From NCBI GenBank assembly GCA_033064195.1, contig JARBJD010000252.1, forward strand, positions 1 to 64,000: a stretch of DNA of 64,000 nt. Reading direction: 5' to 3'. This DNA is from Blattamonas nauphoetae (Eukaryota; Preaxostyla; Oxymonadida). The notes under the pieces are model-generated. The model was not told the DNA's origin, ran no database searches, and was given only the letters and a program-made list of their open reading frames with translations. Numbering within the stretch: position 1 is the stretch's first letter; each line of letters starts with the position of its first letter. Position numbers and translations under genes: made by a program. Positions 33,201 through 43,328 of this stretch are shown piece after piece.

Positions 33201-36200
33201 AGCTCGTCATCCTCCTCGTCGTCGTCATCTTCAAAGTCGTCCTCTTCGTCCTCATCGAGGGATGAGGAAAGGAAGAAAGCAAAAGAAGAGAAGAAGAAGA
33301 GAAAAGAAGAAGAGGAAGAAGAGGAGAGGAAGAGAAAAGAAGAAGAGGAGGAAGAGGAGAGGAAGAGGAAGGAAGAAGAGGAGGAGGAAGCGCAAAGAGT
33401 TGCAGAAGAGAAACGACTTGAGAAAGAAAGGCTGAAAGCAGAACAAGACAAGCAAGACGAAATGAACATGAAAACAAGTGGGTTTGGATATGATTCCGAA
33501 GACAATTCGTCCCACTCCTCGTCTCATTCCAGTTCGCATTCTCACAGCTCTCGCAAAAGCAAGAAAAGCCGAGAAAGCGAGAAGGAAGTAATTGAACGGG
33601 AGAGAGAAGAGAAGGAAGCAGACGAAGCCGAAGCAGAGGCGGAGATGTCGGGCGGAGAGGATGAGAAAGAGCCAGACGAATACGACGACGGGTTTGAAGA
33701 CGAAAAGGAAGACTCCAAACGAAGCTCAGTCGCGAAGGAGGAAGAAGAGCGTGAAAAAGAGGAAAAAGAGTCGATCAAGTCGGCAAAGAGCGTCAGCTCC
33801 AAGTCATCCTCCTCTTCTCAATCAAGCAAGTCCTCAAAGTCGGTCAAATCGAGCCGATCAGTCAAAAGTGTCAAGTCAGAAAAAAGTGTCAAATCTGTCA
33901 AAAGCGTTGCAAGCTCACAATCGTCGAAATCATCAAAATCGGTCAAATCGAGCCAGTCAGTCAAAAGCATTAAGACAGAAAAGAGCGTCAAGTCAGAAAA
34001 AAGTGTCAAATCTGTCAAAAGCGTTGCAAGCTCGCAATCGTCGAAATCGTCCAAATCATCAAAATCATCGATCTCAAGCAAGTCGAGCAAAAGTTCGAGA
34101 GCAAGTCTGAGTGCTCGTTCGGAGAAGAGTGAGCATTCAGTCAAGGAACGCTCAGTCCAACCGGAAGAACACGATGAACCTGAACAGGAAGAGATTGAGG
34201 AAGCGAAACAAGCCGAATCCGAAGCATCTGTTCGACAGAGAGAGAAGCAAGCGAAACTGAAGGAGTTACAGAGACAGGAAGAAGAGAACGAGGAGATCCT
34301 TTTGGAAGAAGAACGGGAAGAAAAGAAGCGACGTGCCAAAGAACGGAAGGAAGCTCGGCAACGTCAGCTTGACTCCGAAATCACTCCGACCAAAATCAAG
34401 TCTGTCCAGAAGAAAGAGAAAGAGAAGAAAGAAGAATCCAAAAAGAAGAAGCAGAAAGTGAGAGAACGCGAGCCACCACCGGAGAACATCTACAGACCTG
34501 TCCAAGACAGCCACTCTGTCACAAACGAACGTTCTCAAAAGACGAAGAAGAAGGAGCCAGCCATCCGCCCCATTCGGAATGAGAACGACAGAGCAAGGCG
34601 GCGAGAGAAGAAGAAGGAGGAAGTCAGACTGAAACAGTTGGAGTCGCAGTGGGACAACAAAGTGACTGCCATCAACGACCGGCCACTCCAACCGTACAAC
34701 CCACTCTTCACACTCGACTGTCCGATCGTGGACTCCAAAGCGATGCGAAAGGTGATCATGAAAAACATGCGAGATGAGCTGAAGGAGGAGGATAAGAGGA
34801 AGTTGGTGCAAAGATGGGAAATGGTGGACAGACACAACGAAGAGCTGAGCCGCGAATTTGGATTCGAGAATGGCGGTGAGGATGGAAGAGGCCGAAGAAG
34901 GAGAGAGCACAGACACCACAACGACGACAATCGTTCTCACCGGCGAAGAGGAGACTCGCAGGAAAGAAGAGGGCGCCGACGTTCGAGTCAGCACTCGCGT
35001 GATGGGGGGCACCGAGAGGACCAGTCTTCGAGAAAGCGCAGACACGACCGACGGAGCAACACAGCCGCTCGGACTGAACAAGACCGATTCTGGCGCGGAG
35101 AGGAAGACGACAACGGACAGATGCCACGCCGTGCTTGGTCAAACCAGGAGCAAGTTCGAGGAGGGAAGAGGAGAGGAGAGTCGCAGGATCGATACGAGAG
35201 GCTCCCTCGGCTGCCGAAAGAGGACCCGAACAGAACAGGACAGTTTGAGAAGGATGAGCCGGATTCATCTTCTGACGGTGGATCGGAGAAGAGAATGAAG
35301 ACACGGGCATTTGGTGAGAACGGAGAAGACGAGAAGAGAAGGAGAGAGGAGAGAGAAGAAGAAGAATTGAACAAGCCGAGTCTCGTTCCTCCATCACAAT
35401 ATTTATCAAAAATGGAGAAACTGAAGAAGAAGCTGCAGCAGGGATACGACTCCAGCGACTCGTCCTCATCGGCTAAGGACAAGAAGCCGCTTTCATTCGA
35501 CGACTTCGTGTCGAAACTGAAAAGCAAGAAAGGCGGGACAGAACTCGTCCAGATCGAGCAAAACGAGGACGTCGAGATTGAGGATCTGATAGAGGGATTG
35601 GTGTTTGCTCAGAAGGAGACGGACAGACTTCTGAAGGCGTTAAAACAGCAGTGGGTGCTTCTCAGAGTTCCACGTCGTGTGAGGCAGGAGAAGTGCAGAC
35701 TGGGGTTGAGGAGAGATCGAATGGACGAGGGCGAGGACGACACACTCTCACAGACTGCAGGATCCGAAATTTCACATTGCTCGATCCGCCCAGACGAGGC
35801 AGTTGTGGGGTACGAATCCGGCTGGGACCACTTTTTGTTCTTGTCTGACCTGACTAGCAAACGGACATCAATTGTGAATGGGATTCGAGTGTTGGAGGGG
35901 AGCCTGACTCTCTTCTATCAAGCAGTGGAAGAAGTGGAGGAGCTGAGAGGAGAGGAAGAGGAGGCAGCTAAACGACGACCTCCCTCGAGGGACGGTCCAT
36001 CACCGGCGGAGAAGGGAACGAACTCTGTGGCGCCGTTGAAAAACAGAATTGACGAGCTGTTTGTGTCTCTCGAGGCAGAAATGCGAGACTTCAAACGAGC
36101 AGCGGAGTGGAGTGCGTTCGAATTTGTTCGACCGGGTCGAAACGACATGCGAGAGCTTCTGAACTGGAAACGGGAATTCTCAGACAAGTGGAAGGAGTTC

Positions 36201-36656
36201 AGTGGAGGAAGAGGAGAGCGAGGAGCATCGGGACAGGGAGGGAGGAGGGAATCGGAGAGAGGCGAGATGCGTCGATCGAAAAACAGAAATCGCTCGCATG
36301 ACAGACAAGATGCTCTTTACACTCCTTCCGAATCGTCCCATGACTCGTTCGATGAAAGCCTTGGTCGAAAAAAGAAGGCACGTGGAGAAAGTCGAACAAC
36401 ACCTCACTCTCGCAACGTGACTGAGCGAGGCAAGCATACGTCTGGCCGCCGCGAACGCCGAAGTGCAGGAGGGTCCGTGGGAGGAGGGCATACCAACCAG
36501 CGAGGAGGAAGTGGAGGCGGCGGGAGAGGGAGCAGAGTAGGAGAGGGGTATGTGGCGTCTGGTGTGTATTACCGCGCGATGCAAGGGGCCAGAGGTGAAG
36601 TGCGGTACAATGACATGTCGGGGTCCTTAGGACAAAATCGGCATGGAAGGAATTGA
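30237..36656 (+). CDS. Giant acidic Glu-rich repeat protein with KTRAF and YEEGFE motifs
   Basis: A single 2139-aa frame. Residues 1-960 are almost all E, D, Q, G and K and are built from exact tandem repeats of 43, 80 and 34 aa. Two short motifs recur across them. [VM]KT[RS][AS]F-type (IVKTRSFPAP three times, EVKTRAFNG, NVKTRSFGA twice, EVKTRAFGR, NMKTSGFGY, RMKTRAFGE) occurs nine times. [EQD]YEEGFE-type occurs about eleven times. Residues about 960-1320 hold Ser runs, KR/E coiled coils and SKSSKSVKSS arrays. The last 750 residues are basic and more complex (YNPLFTLDCPIVD; MRKVIMKNMRDELKEEDKRK), with RS-like tracts and a Gly/Arg-rich end. No known domain is recognised. Glu-rich YE motifs recall glutamylated ciliary proteins, but function is unknown. 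Confidence 0.8.
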   Translation: MRRSEEEDDGDDNVDQSGNEEIGENEDEGNFENEDEQHEDDQLEEQEENNEQEEDGTGGEDEEQAEGEMEDEQQEDPLNEEEGEDEGEPEADIEQEEDGAGGEDEEQAEGEMEDEQQEDPLNEEEGEDEGEPEADIEQEEDGAGGEDEEQAEGEMEDEQQEDPLNEEEGEDEGEPEADIEQEEDGAGGEDEEQAEGEMEDEQMEGEDNGDHEENDEEIEKEEDPVDDEEPDVNNEEEDEGIVKTRSFPAPENEDDEQVENEEEQLEDPDDQEKAQEDVEEDENVEENTPEGDEENEEEVEKEEDPIVEESEVNNEEGDEGIVKTRSFPAPENEDDEQVENEEEQLEDPDDQEKAQEDVEEDENVEENTPEGDEENEEEVEKEEDPIVEESEVNNEEGDEGIVKTRSFPAPENEDDEQLDETPAEDAFGYQAENADENEPEQVENEEAQNESQKEEDEEAPEQEKGEEGENNDEPEQEENVEEEFEEGGPEADEKVDDGQMEEEEEGEVKTRAFNGNKEVDEESQHEDQMEDLKDGQEEDEEAPGHEGQEEEPEQEEKAEDQAENEQQEYEEGFEDGADDQKEDEEPEQEEKAEDQAEDEQQEYEEGFEDGADDQKEDEEPEQEEKAEDQAEDEQQEYEEGFEDGADDQKEDEEPEQEEKAEDQKEEEGKEEQQEYEEGFEEDQKEEDEENVKTRSFGAEQEEEDQKEEEGKDEQQEYEEGFEDGADDQKEDEEASEQEEKAEDQKEEEGKEEQQEYEEGFEEDQKEEDEENVKTRSFGAEQEEEDQKEEEGKDEQQEYEEGFEEDQKEDDEPMEVTEEPAEAEVVEGEQEEYEEGFEEEGEKGEDGGTEEQPEYEEGFEEGEAEEKVQEEEEAQNEDPPEPAEEAEQEDYNEGFEDDGGDGEKEAENEQADDDQQEEPEEVKTRAFGRQAEDQQEEDEPQQDPEANTEQGEEDKDAHSVQSRKTTKSEKKRRKKARKEAKKRGEEVESSSSSSSSSSSSKSSSSSSSRDEERKKAKEEKKKRKEEEEEEERKRKEEEEEEERKRKEEEEEEAQRVAEEKRLEKERLKAEQDKQDEMNMKTSGFGYDSEDNSSHSSSHSSSHSHSSRKSKKSRESEKEVIEREREEKEADEAEAEAEMSGGEDEKEPDEYDDGFEDEKEDSKRSSVAKEEEEREKEEKESIKSAKSVSSKSSSSSQSSKSSKSVKSSRSVKSVKSEKSVKSVKSVASSQSSKSSKSVKSSQSVKSIKTEKSVKSEKSVKSVKSVASSQSSKSSKSSKSSISSKSSKSSRASLSARSEKSEHSVKERSVQPEEHDEPEQEEIEEAKQAESEASVRQREKQAKLKELQRQEEENEEILLEEEREEKKRRAKERKEARQRQLDSEITPTKIKSVQKKEKEKKEESKKKKQKVREREPPPENIYRPVQDSHSVTNERSQKTKKKEPAIRPIRNENDRARRREKKKEEVRLKQLESQWDNKVTAINDRPLQPYNPLFTLDCPIVDSKAMRKVIMKNMRDELKEEDKRKLVQRWEMVDRHNEELSREFGFENGGEDGRGRRRREHRHHNDDNRSHRRRGDSQERRGRRRSSQHSRDGGHREDQSSRKRRHDRRSNTAARTEQDRFWRGEEDDNGQMPRRAWSNQEQVRGGKRRGESQDRYERLPRLPKEDPNRTGQFEKDEPDSSSDGGSEKRMKTRAFGENGEDEKRRREEREEEELNKPSLVPPSQYLSKMEKLKKKLQQGYDSSDSSSSAKDKKPLSFDDFVSKLKSKKGGTELVQIEQNEDVEIEDLIEGLVFAQKETDRLLKALKQQWVLLRVPRRVRQEKCRLGLRRDRMDEGEDDTLSQTAGSEISHCSIRPDEAVVGYESGWDHFLFLSDLTSKRTSIVNGIRVLEGSLTLFYQAVEEVEELRGEEEEAAKRRPPSRDGPSPAEKGTNSVAPLKNRIDELFVSLEAEMRDFKRAAEWSAFEFVRPGRNDMRELLNWKREFSDKWKEFSGGRGERGASGQGGRRESERGEMRRSKNRNRSHDRQDALYTPSESSHDSFDESLGRKKKARGESRTTPHSRNVTERGKHTSGRRERRSAGGSVGGGHTNQRGGSGGGGRGSRVGEGYVASGVYYRAMQGARGEVRYNDMSGSLGQNRHGRN
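30411..30850. repeat. 129-bp coding tandem repeat, three full copies plus a part
   Basis: Starts (GGTGAAGATGAAGAACAAGC) lie at 30411, 30540, 30669 and 30798. The copies are almost identical at the DNA level, including silent positions, so they arose recently. Each encodes 43 residues of the acidic protein. Confidence 0.95.
30956..31480. repeat. 240-bp coding repeat
   Basis: The block starting GTTAAAACACGATCATTTCC recurs at 30960, 31200 and 31440. The middle 240 bp are near-identical between the first and second periods. Each carries one KTRSFPAPENEDDE motif, so the motif copy number changes with the repeat. Confidence 0.93.
31889..32230. repeat. 102-bp coding tandem repeat, over three copies
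   Basis: Starts at ACCAGAAC are 31889, 31991, 32093 and 32195. Each period carries one EYEEGFEDGADD motif. Related 240-bp blocks continue to about 32690. Confidence 0.93.
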
Positions 36657-36959
36657 ATAACTGGGCATACTGTCTTGATTCGTATTTTGGTTGGATCTTT
36701 TGGTGATTGGGACGAAGTGTCCTTGGTTCTATTCCGTTCTTCTTTGTCAACTCTTCACGCTTTTCTTTCTTTCACACCACACCGTTGAAACTGATGTATG
36801 CATAATATCACCAACAAGGGTACAATCTCAAACAGAAGAAAAAGAAACATGAAACGCCTAAAGAATAATGAAGAAATCCTCTGATAAGAATTGCAGACTT
36901 CCGAAACTGAAGAAAAAATTAAAAGGAGGGTTCATCTTGGAAGAGAACTATTTGACGCG
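36657..36959. other. Intergenic region between convergent genes
   Basis: 303 bp between the stop of the acidic protein (+) and the stop of the LRR membrane protein (-). It must hold both 3' ends. A/T-rich; no poly(A) signal can be named with confidence. Confidence 0.5.
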
Positions 36960-39942
36960 CTAAGCCACCCTGGCATCTCCAATATTCAGCCTGAGACCTT
37001 GTGGAGAAGGCGGGGCACTGCGCTCAACAACCGGGATCGTTGTTTCAACTCTTGGTTGTGTGGCGGTTGCTGGTTGAGGTTCCTGTCCGAACATCTTCTT
37101 TCGCCGCATCTTCTCCTTCTCCAACTGTTTGTGGTGTCGACGAGCTGTGGCTTCTTTGAGGGCTTTCACTTCGTTTTCAGCCTTTCTCCGCGTCGAGACA
37201 CCATTCTGCTCGGTCCCAATCCGCAGGAGCACCAACCCTGCATCCATAAACACGACAATCAACGACACAATCGTCAGTGTCTCACTCAGTCCCTGCTCGT
37301 TGAAGAATCGCTCGAAGTGTGACAGGGCGAAGAAGAGAGTGACAACACCTTTGACGACAACCATCACAACATCCGCACAGACAAACACGATTCGCGGCCA
37401 CTGCCGAACCCACTTTGAGAAGAGAGTGATGCCCAGCGGAGACGAGAAAAGCAGGTCGGACGGGGTGATGATGCTGAGGACAGCAAGAATCGTTGCACGC
37501 AACAGATGGAACATGTAATCCCGTGCACGGACAGTCGTCTGAGTTGTCATTGTTGTTTTTGCTGCAGGGTCAAGGTTGGTGACGAGTGAACGCTCCCCTT
37601 TCAGACTTGGTGATGATCCTTTTGACGGGTTTTGGGAGAGGATGGGTGAGACCGACTTTTTGTTGTTTCGTTTGATGAGGCCAGTCAGTTTGGTTGAGAC
37701 GTGGGTGGAGGCAGAAACGAGGATGAGGGGGCAGGCCAGCATGTAGAAGAGGAGCCAGACGCAAAACGAGAGGCAGATGAACACGACGAGCGTGGTGATG
37801 TGGTGGGCAGCGAAGAAGACGTAGCGAAACAAGACGTGACAGTATGAAACGAGCTGCGAAATGAAAATGCGGATCTGCCAAAAGATGGAGGAGTCGATAT
37901 CGACAGGACAGGTGAGACTGAGTGTGGAAGGGGAAGGCAATAAATCGGGAAGGAGAGAACAGACTCTTTTCTGACTGTGACGTAAAACGACGAGAGGGAC
38001 CACGAGACGGAGATGAGAGATCCGATGAAGGAGAGGATGGGGATGATGGAGACTGAGGTCGACAGCCCACGTCCCATCAAAACATATCCTGAATGGATGG
38101 AAAGGGATGATCGGTGAGAAGGGTGAACAGCAGCAGCAGCAGACCTTGGATGATCACAGCGAAGAAGGAGTATGCCACTGTGGAGATGATTGAGTTGATG
38201 GTGAACGTGTCCTCATGCCACATCTCTTTCTCATCGTTTGGGTCAGCCATCTCATCCCAGTTTCCTTTCGTGCGTGAGAAGAGAGTGAACGCATCGCACA
38301 GGGCCCCCAGTCGGAACAAATGGAGCACACCAACTGGAATGCGAGCATACTTCTTGCGACGGATGGCGAGAACGATGTAAGTGACGCCTGCAAAAGGAGC
38401 GGGAGGATGAAGAAAGACGAAGACGAGAGCAGACTGCACAGAATGAGCGATACTCCAACCAAGACAGCCAACGCGATGGCCAACGCTGTTTCTCCGATGT
38501 TGAAGTATTCCCACAACGAAATCCCGTTCTGCCTCGAATCGAAGAAAAACAGGGCACACCATGACAAGAGCCACAATCGGGGCGAATGCCAAGACGAGCA
38601 AGTAGATCAGTCCCGTCACGTTGACTCCGCCGAGTGCTTTGTTCAGCAGCGGCGAGAAGGGCCCGACGGCGGAGTTGCGGAGGGGCTCGACACGCTTTGC
38701 AGGGCAGCCGGGCTTGTCAGTAAGTGCTTCTGCAGCATACGAGACAAACACACTTTGCGACGGAATGGTTGTGTCTGGGAGAAGAGAGAATAATGTGAAG
38801 GGATGACGCAGACTGGTGCAGGTGATGTGCTTCACGTTCTGAGAGAGGCGCATCTGATCACAGAAGACCGACGCTGCCTGGCGAGAAAGCTTGTTGTGGG
38901 AGATGTCCAGCTCGATCAGAGATTCGTTGTCCAAAAGTGCATCGCCCAGATGGACGAGTGAGGCGTCATCCAGTTGGGTGTCTGAAGATGTGACGAGAAA
39001 GTGGCCAAACTGGCTAAATTCAGGTTTACGAGGCGGGTGTGAGGGAGGGTGTTGATAAGCTCGTGATGTACAGTGTATCCAGCCACGTTGTCGGAGATGT
39101 CGAGCAAGATCAGCTGAGGACAGTAGTGCATCGCGCGCAGGAGGGTTGTGAGTCCGTTAGGTGTTGCCCCAACGTGGCCAATTCGGAGTTCGCGAAGGGT
39201 GCTGCGAGGGAGAACCTGTGAGAGGGCAAGAAGGCCATAGTTGCCGAGAGGATTGTCTGATAAGACAAGCGATGATAATTGGATGTTCTCGTCAATAATC
39301 AGACGGGACAGCATCTACAGAAGAGACACAAAGGAAAAAATACAAAACAATATTATATAATTATATCAGGAACGATCAGAAATAGGGAAGAAAACAGACT
39401 TTACACGACGGTGTGGCGTCGTATTGAACAGCAGGGGAATTCGGCGGCAGTTGTCCAATGTGATTGCCAGAAAGATCAATACACCGCAAATTAGGAGGAG
39501 CTGTTCCAAGGATTAATGCAAATAAAGAAACTGCAACAGAATCATCAATTCTGTGTGGGGAAGATGAACGATAAGCGGGAAAAATAGCAAACTGACAGTC
39601 AATTAACCGAAGCGTTTGGATTTTCGAATCATTTGCGAACAGCGGAAACATTTCGCAAACAATTTCCGAAGTGAGGGGGATTTTTGAAATCGTGAACTGT
39701 TTTGCGGAGAAACTCGTTCTAAAGGAGTGACAAAGTTTACTCATAATCTCCGGGGACATTTCAAGAGGAATATCGTCTTTTGTTGTGGAGTAATCCAAAG
39801 CCACAACGTCTGGTTGATGAGAGAAAATTCCATCAAGAAAAGGGACGAATTTCGAATCCTGGACAACTGAAGAGAAAATGAGGAATAAAAAACAATGGAA
39901 AAAGGAAAAGAACGGACTGAGAGTTCCCTTTGCGACAAACAT
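36960..39942 (-). CDS. LRR plus XK-related-like multi-pass membrane protein
   Basis: Seven predicted exons (39942-39400, 39314-39011, 38981-38560, 38528-38435, 38387-38145, 38088-37965, 37917-36960; introns 29-85 nt) keep frame and give 895 aa. Residues about 20-320 carry leucine-rich repeats (NLRCIDLSGNHIGQLPP; LSSLVLSDNPLGNYGLLAL; LIELDISHNKLSR). The rest has at least eight hydrophobic segments. The middle (FTINSIISTVAYSFFAVIIQ, then SIIPILSFIGSLISVSWSLS and SFYVTVRK) resembles the XK-related family, some of whose members scramble phospholipids in the plasma membrane. The C-terminus is a charged tail (KQLEKEKMRRKKMF). The first 30 residues are either a signal peptide or hide another intron. 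The XKR assignment rests on segment pattern only; another LRR-linked polytopic family is possible. Confidence 0.55.
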
Positions 39943-40541
39943 CTGACTGTGTCCCTTAACACGTTTATTTAGAAACGGACAGACTCATTGTCCAAAATAC
40001 AACCATTTTGATTTCACTATTCCTTCAAACGACATCTATGTAGTCTCCTGACAGTGTGATATCTTTCAAATTTGTTCTACGGCACTAAGAAGGATGCATC
40101 ATTCGAGAATGATGATGCATCAAGATCATTGCCAATAACGATTTTCTGTGTTCGCACGGGGAACGGTTTCCAATAAGTTCACTGGCCTTTGTCTTCTAGC
40201 CATTGAAAAACCAGTCACTCGATATTTATTCCATATTTCTCAATCTCCATTCATTCAATTTTTTTCCTTATTTTTGTTAATACCGCTCATTTTTCTCCAG
40301 TCTTCACATGCATTAGTTGTTCTACAATCACCCACTATGAGGTTGAAGCCGATCATTCGCTACAGCCAAAGCTCACAATACAATCTTCAAACACTCCTAA
40401 ATCCAGGAAGGATGAATGTTTCCATGTATTGTCGTAGAATTCAGATGTAAACTTGTGATTTGACTGCATTACTTTTGTTGTAGTCCCTCATTTCTCTCTA
40501 CCACATCATCTTTTTTCTGGATCAGACCCTTTTGAAGAGAA
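39943..40541. promoter_or_regulatory. Intergenic region between divergent genes
   Basis: 599 bp between the LRR membrane protein (-) and the FERM protein (+). It is AT-rich with no supported gene; the open frame 40148-40450 has no recognisable product. A GATGATGCATCATTC-type palindrome (GATGCATCATTCGAGAATGA TGATGCATC) lies at about 40092-40120 and could be a regulatory site. Confidence 0.4.
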
Positions 40542-41956
40542 ATGACAATCATTGAGATTCACTTCTGCGACAAATCTGTCAAGAAGTTGGTTGCTTCTGA
40601 AGAAACGACAGTGAAGGATCTCCTGCAGAAAATTGAGCAGAAGATGGCTCTCACTGTCGACCTTGACTCATTCGCACTTTATGAGGAAACTACCGTGAAT
40701 GGGCTTGTTATCGGTGCGTTGACTAGATTGATATGAATTTTATTCCTTTTTTCTTCGCTTTTTGCAGTTGTTTCAAGTTGGAAACTCGCATCCGTCACTT
40801 CATTTTTCAGCTTAAACCAATTTTATCTCTATCTCTCTGCCATAATTCTCAATTCTCTGTCGTTTCCCAGATAAATATCTGAAGCCAGATGATCTCTGCC
40901 CAAAGCTTCCAGCCGGTTCAAAGTTTATGTTCAAGAAACGCTTTTTCTTTGAAGACAACTCAGCAAATGCTGACGTGACGCACATGGAATTCCTTCAAGT
41001 TTGCCCGACATTCTCTTTATATTTGTTCATCATCTCTCACCATTTTTGTGGATTTAAATCTATTCACAAGCCGTATCACACACTTCTCATCTTTCCATCA
41101 CCACTTTCCTCTCAACCCCTTTCTTCTCCTCTTTCATCGCTCACCCCACATTCTCGCTCGTCTTCCATCTTTTTAGCTTCGTGATGATGTCATCCTTGGC
41201 CACTACGTTCTCGGCGAACGAGAATTTCTCGAATTGGCTGCCATTGATATGCGTGTCACTTATGGGAACCCCGACACTAACAAACACAAACCAGGTTTCC
41301 TTGTGTATGTCCAAGTCCGATTTTTCAGTTCTTCTTTGTGCTCTTTCACCCTCACAATTTTTCTTCTCTCTCCCTTCATCGATGTTTCCCTGAATCAATT
41401 TCCCAGAGATGCTGATCTTCTCGCTAAGTACATCCCTGCTCCGTTTCTCAAACAAAGAAAGCCCAAAGAATGGGAGAAGTTGATTCTCGATGAATTCCAG
41501 AGAATTGCCTTCGATCCAATTGACACCGACTTCGAAGGAAAACTGCGATACATTGAGAAACTGAAGGAATTCTGCGAAGATTACTTCGGAGCCGTCTTTT
41601 TCGAGGCAACTGAGCTCATTCTCGTCGACAAAGTTGTCCGCGACCATATCCCTGTACTCCTCGCTGTAAACAAGGTTGGTATCCACACATTCAAAAAACC
41701 CACTCCAAAGAGCAAGGACGTCACCCAAAACATGCTCATCCGCACGAACACGTTCCAAGAGATTCTCGGCTGGGCTGTCCATCCTCCAACGAAGACATTC
41801 ATCTACACTGTCCCCTCTGACTCTGAGGAGGGTCTGAAGTTCACCTTTGAGTCGGAGGTGGCTGCGGAAATGCCCGACCTCTGCCAGTCGTACGTCCAAC
41901 TGATCATCCAATCGTCGAACCCGCAAGACGGCGAAGGTGAAGCCACTGATGAGTAA
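40542..41956 (+). CDS. Talin-type FERM-domain protein (head only)
   Basis: Four exons (40542-40713, 40871-40998, 41177-41304, 41407-41956; introns 157, 178 and 102 nt) keep frame and give 325 aa. Residues 1-85 form a ubiquitin-like F1 lobe (MTIIEIHFCDKSVKKLV) ending in FMFKKRFFFED. Next comes an F2-like helical part (LRDDVILGHYVLGEREFLEL) with NKHKPGFL, close to NKHKAGFL in talin, then YIPAPFLKQRKPKEWEKL, and an F3/PTB-like end (TFIYTVPSDSEEGLKFTFES). Talin heads bind integrin tails and acidic phospholipids and link them to actin. This protein stops after the FERM region: no rod, vinculin-binding helices or I/LWEQ actin-binding domain follow. A membrane or receptor adaptor role is inference. 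The very acidic end (PQDGEGEATDE) is its own. Confidence 0.72.
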
Positions 41957-42083
41957 GCGATTGTCCCCTATGACCAACTTTTGTTTCTCTCTTTCTTCTT
42001 CAAACACCAATTGAATGTTTGTTCAACCACAATCTGCCTGTGAACTTGTAAAGTCGGAATTCCAATTAATAGTCCACTTATCC

Positions 42084-43064
42084 ATGGAAGAACGAAGATG
42101 GACATCGATCTGGCCAAGAGAAACAGTATCATGGAAGATGGATGGCATGTTTACCAATTCTGTGGTCTTGTGAGTTGATCCCATTTTCGTCTTCAATTGT
42201 GTGAGAATGTCCCGAATCCTCCATCCAGGTCCGAAAATATCTTCATTGCCACCACGACCACCACCACAATCGTATTATCGCGCTGTCCAACCACAAACAA
42301 ATCCAAAATCATCTATTTCACGTCCAACTCCACAAAATCATCAAATTCAAGCTGTCCCAGAAAAAAAGACATTCTCTTCACAACCACCGAAACAGACTAA
42401 CCCATCACCCATTTCTGAACCTGATAAACCGATATTCCTCGAGAAAAGATGGACATCGACATATCGCTCACAACTTGGTGAAGGGTTCATTCCAAAAACT
42501 GTTGAAGTGTCTCGGCGAGGTAAACAGCAAGTTGATTCTCCTCAGAAGAAAAGAGATGATTGGATGTCTGTCTATTATCTGATTCGACCTTCAATCTTCT
42601 CAGACCATCTAGAAGAGTCAATACGTCTTCGTCGCGCGACTCATTCAAAGGAGGTTCATCCATGGAGATTTCTACGCACTTTCCCGAACGTGCGTCTGGA
42701 AAGAAGATGGTCCCAGAACGTATTCGTCTATTTCTTCATTACAAACCAATAGATGTCAGCTACGGACAACAACGTCCAGCATCAGCCCCACGAAGTGTTC
42801 GAAGATATCATCTTGAAGATCATGTTTCGGGCATCGTGCAGTACAGGGATAACTCTATGATGCAAGGCGGTGGTGAAAGGTCGGCAGTATGCTTGTTTAT
42901 TCGTATCGCATGTTCTTCCAAAGTATCATGAGGTTGAGAAAACTCGACGATCCTTTTCTCCTGCACCCAAAACCGATCTCAGTGCAACACTGGACTCAAG
43001 ACAGTCGTATCTCGCCAACAGGTTTTCTGCAGCTTCAAGTTCATCATCTCTCTTCTATCTCTAG
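42084..43064 (+). CDS. Unrecognised small basic protein
   Basis: Four exons (42084-42169, 42206-42565, 42604-42886, 42933-43064; introns 36, 38 and 46 nt) keep frame and give 286 aa. It starts MEERRWTSIWPRETVSWKMD and is rich in proline, serine and arginine, with short motifs such as KRWTSTYRSQLGEGFIPKTV, QRPASAPRSVRRY and RRSFSPAPKTDL. The RRWTS/KRWTS words near the start and again at about residue 110 suggest an internal repeat. No domain is recognised. Low-complexity PASAP/SPAP segments are common in cytoskeletal proteins, but this is weak. An alternative last intron could extend the gene to about 43124. Confidence 0.55.
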
Positions 43065-43328
43065 AACACGCTTTACCCAATGCGATTCATCAATCACAAG
43101 TCCTCTTTATCCCGATGAACCGTTGAGACACACTGGAAGAAAACGATTCTCAGATACCAACCGATAGATGCATACTCCACCATCATCCATGCCACTTTAG
43201 ATCATATTTTACTTATAGAGGAAGCACTTCATTTTTTTCTTTGTTATTCCATTTGAACCAGTCACTGCATCAAATCAAAAGCTGAAGTGAAAAAGAAGAC
43301 ACGAAGAAAGAGGAAACCGGAAAGAATT

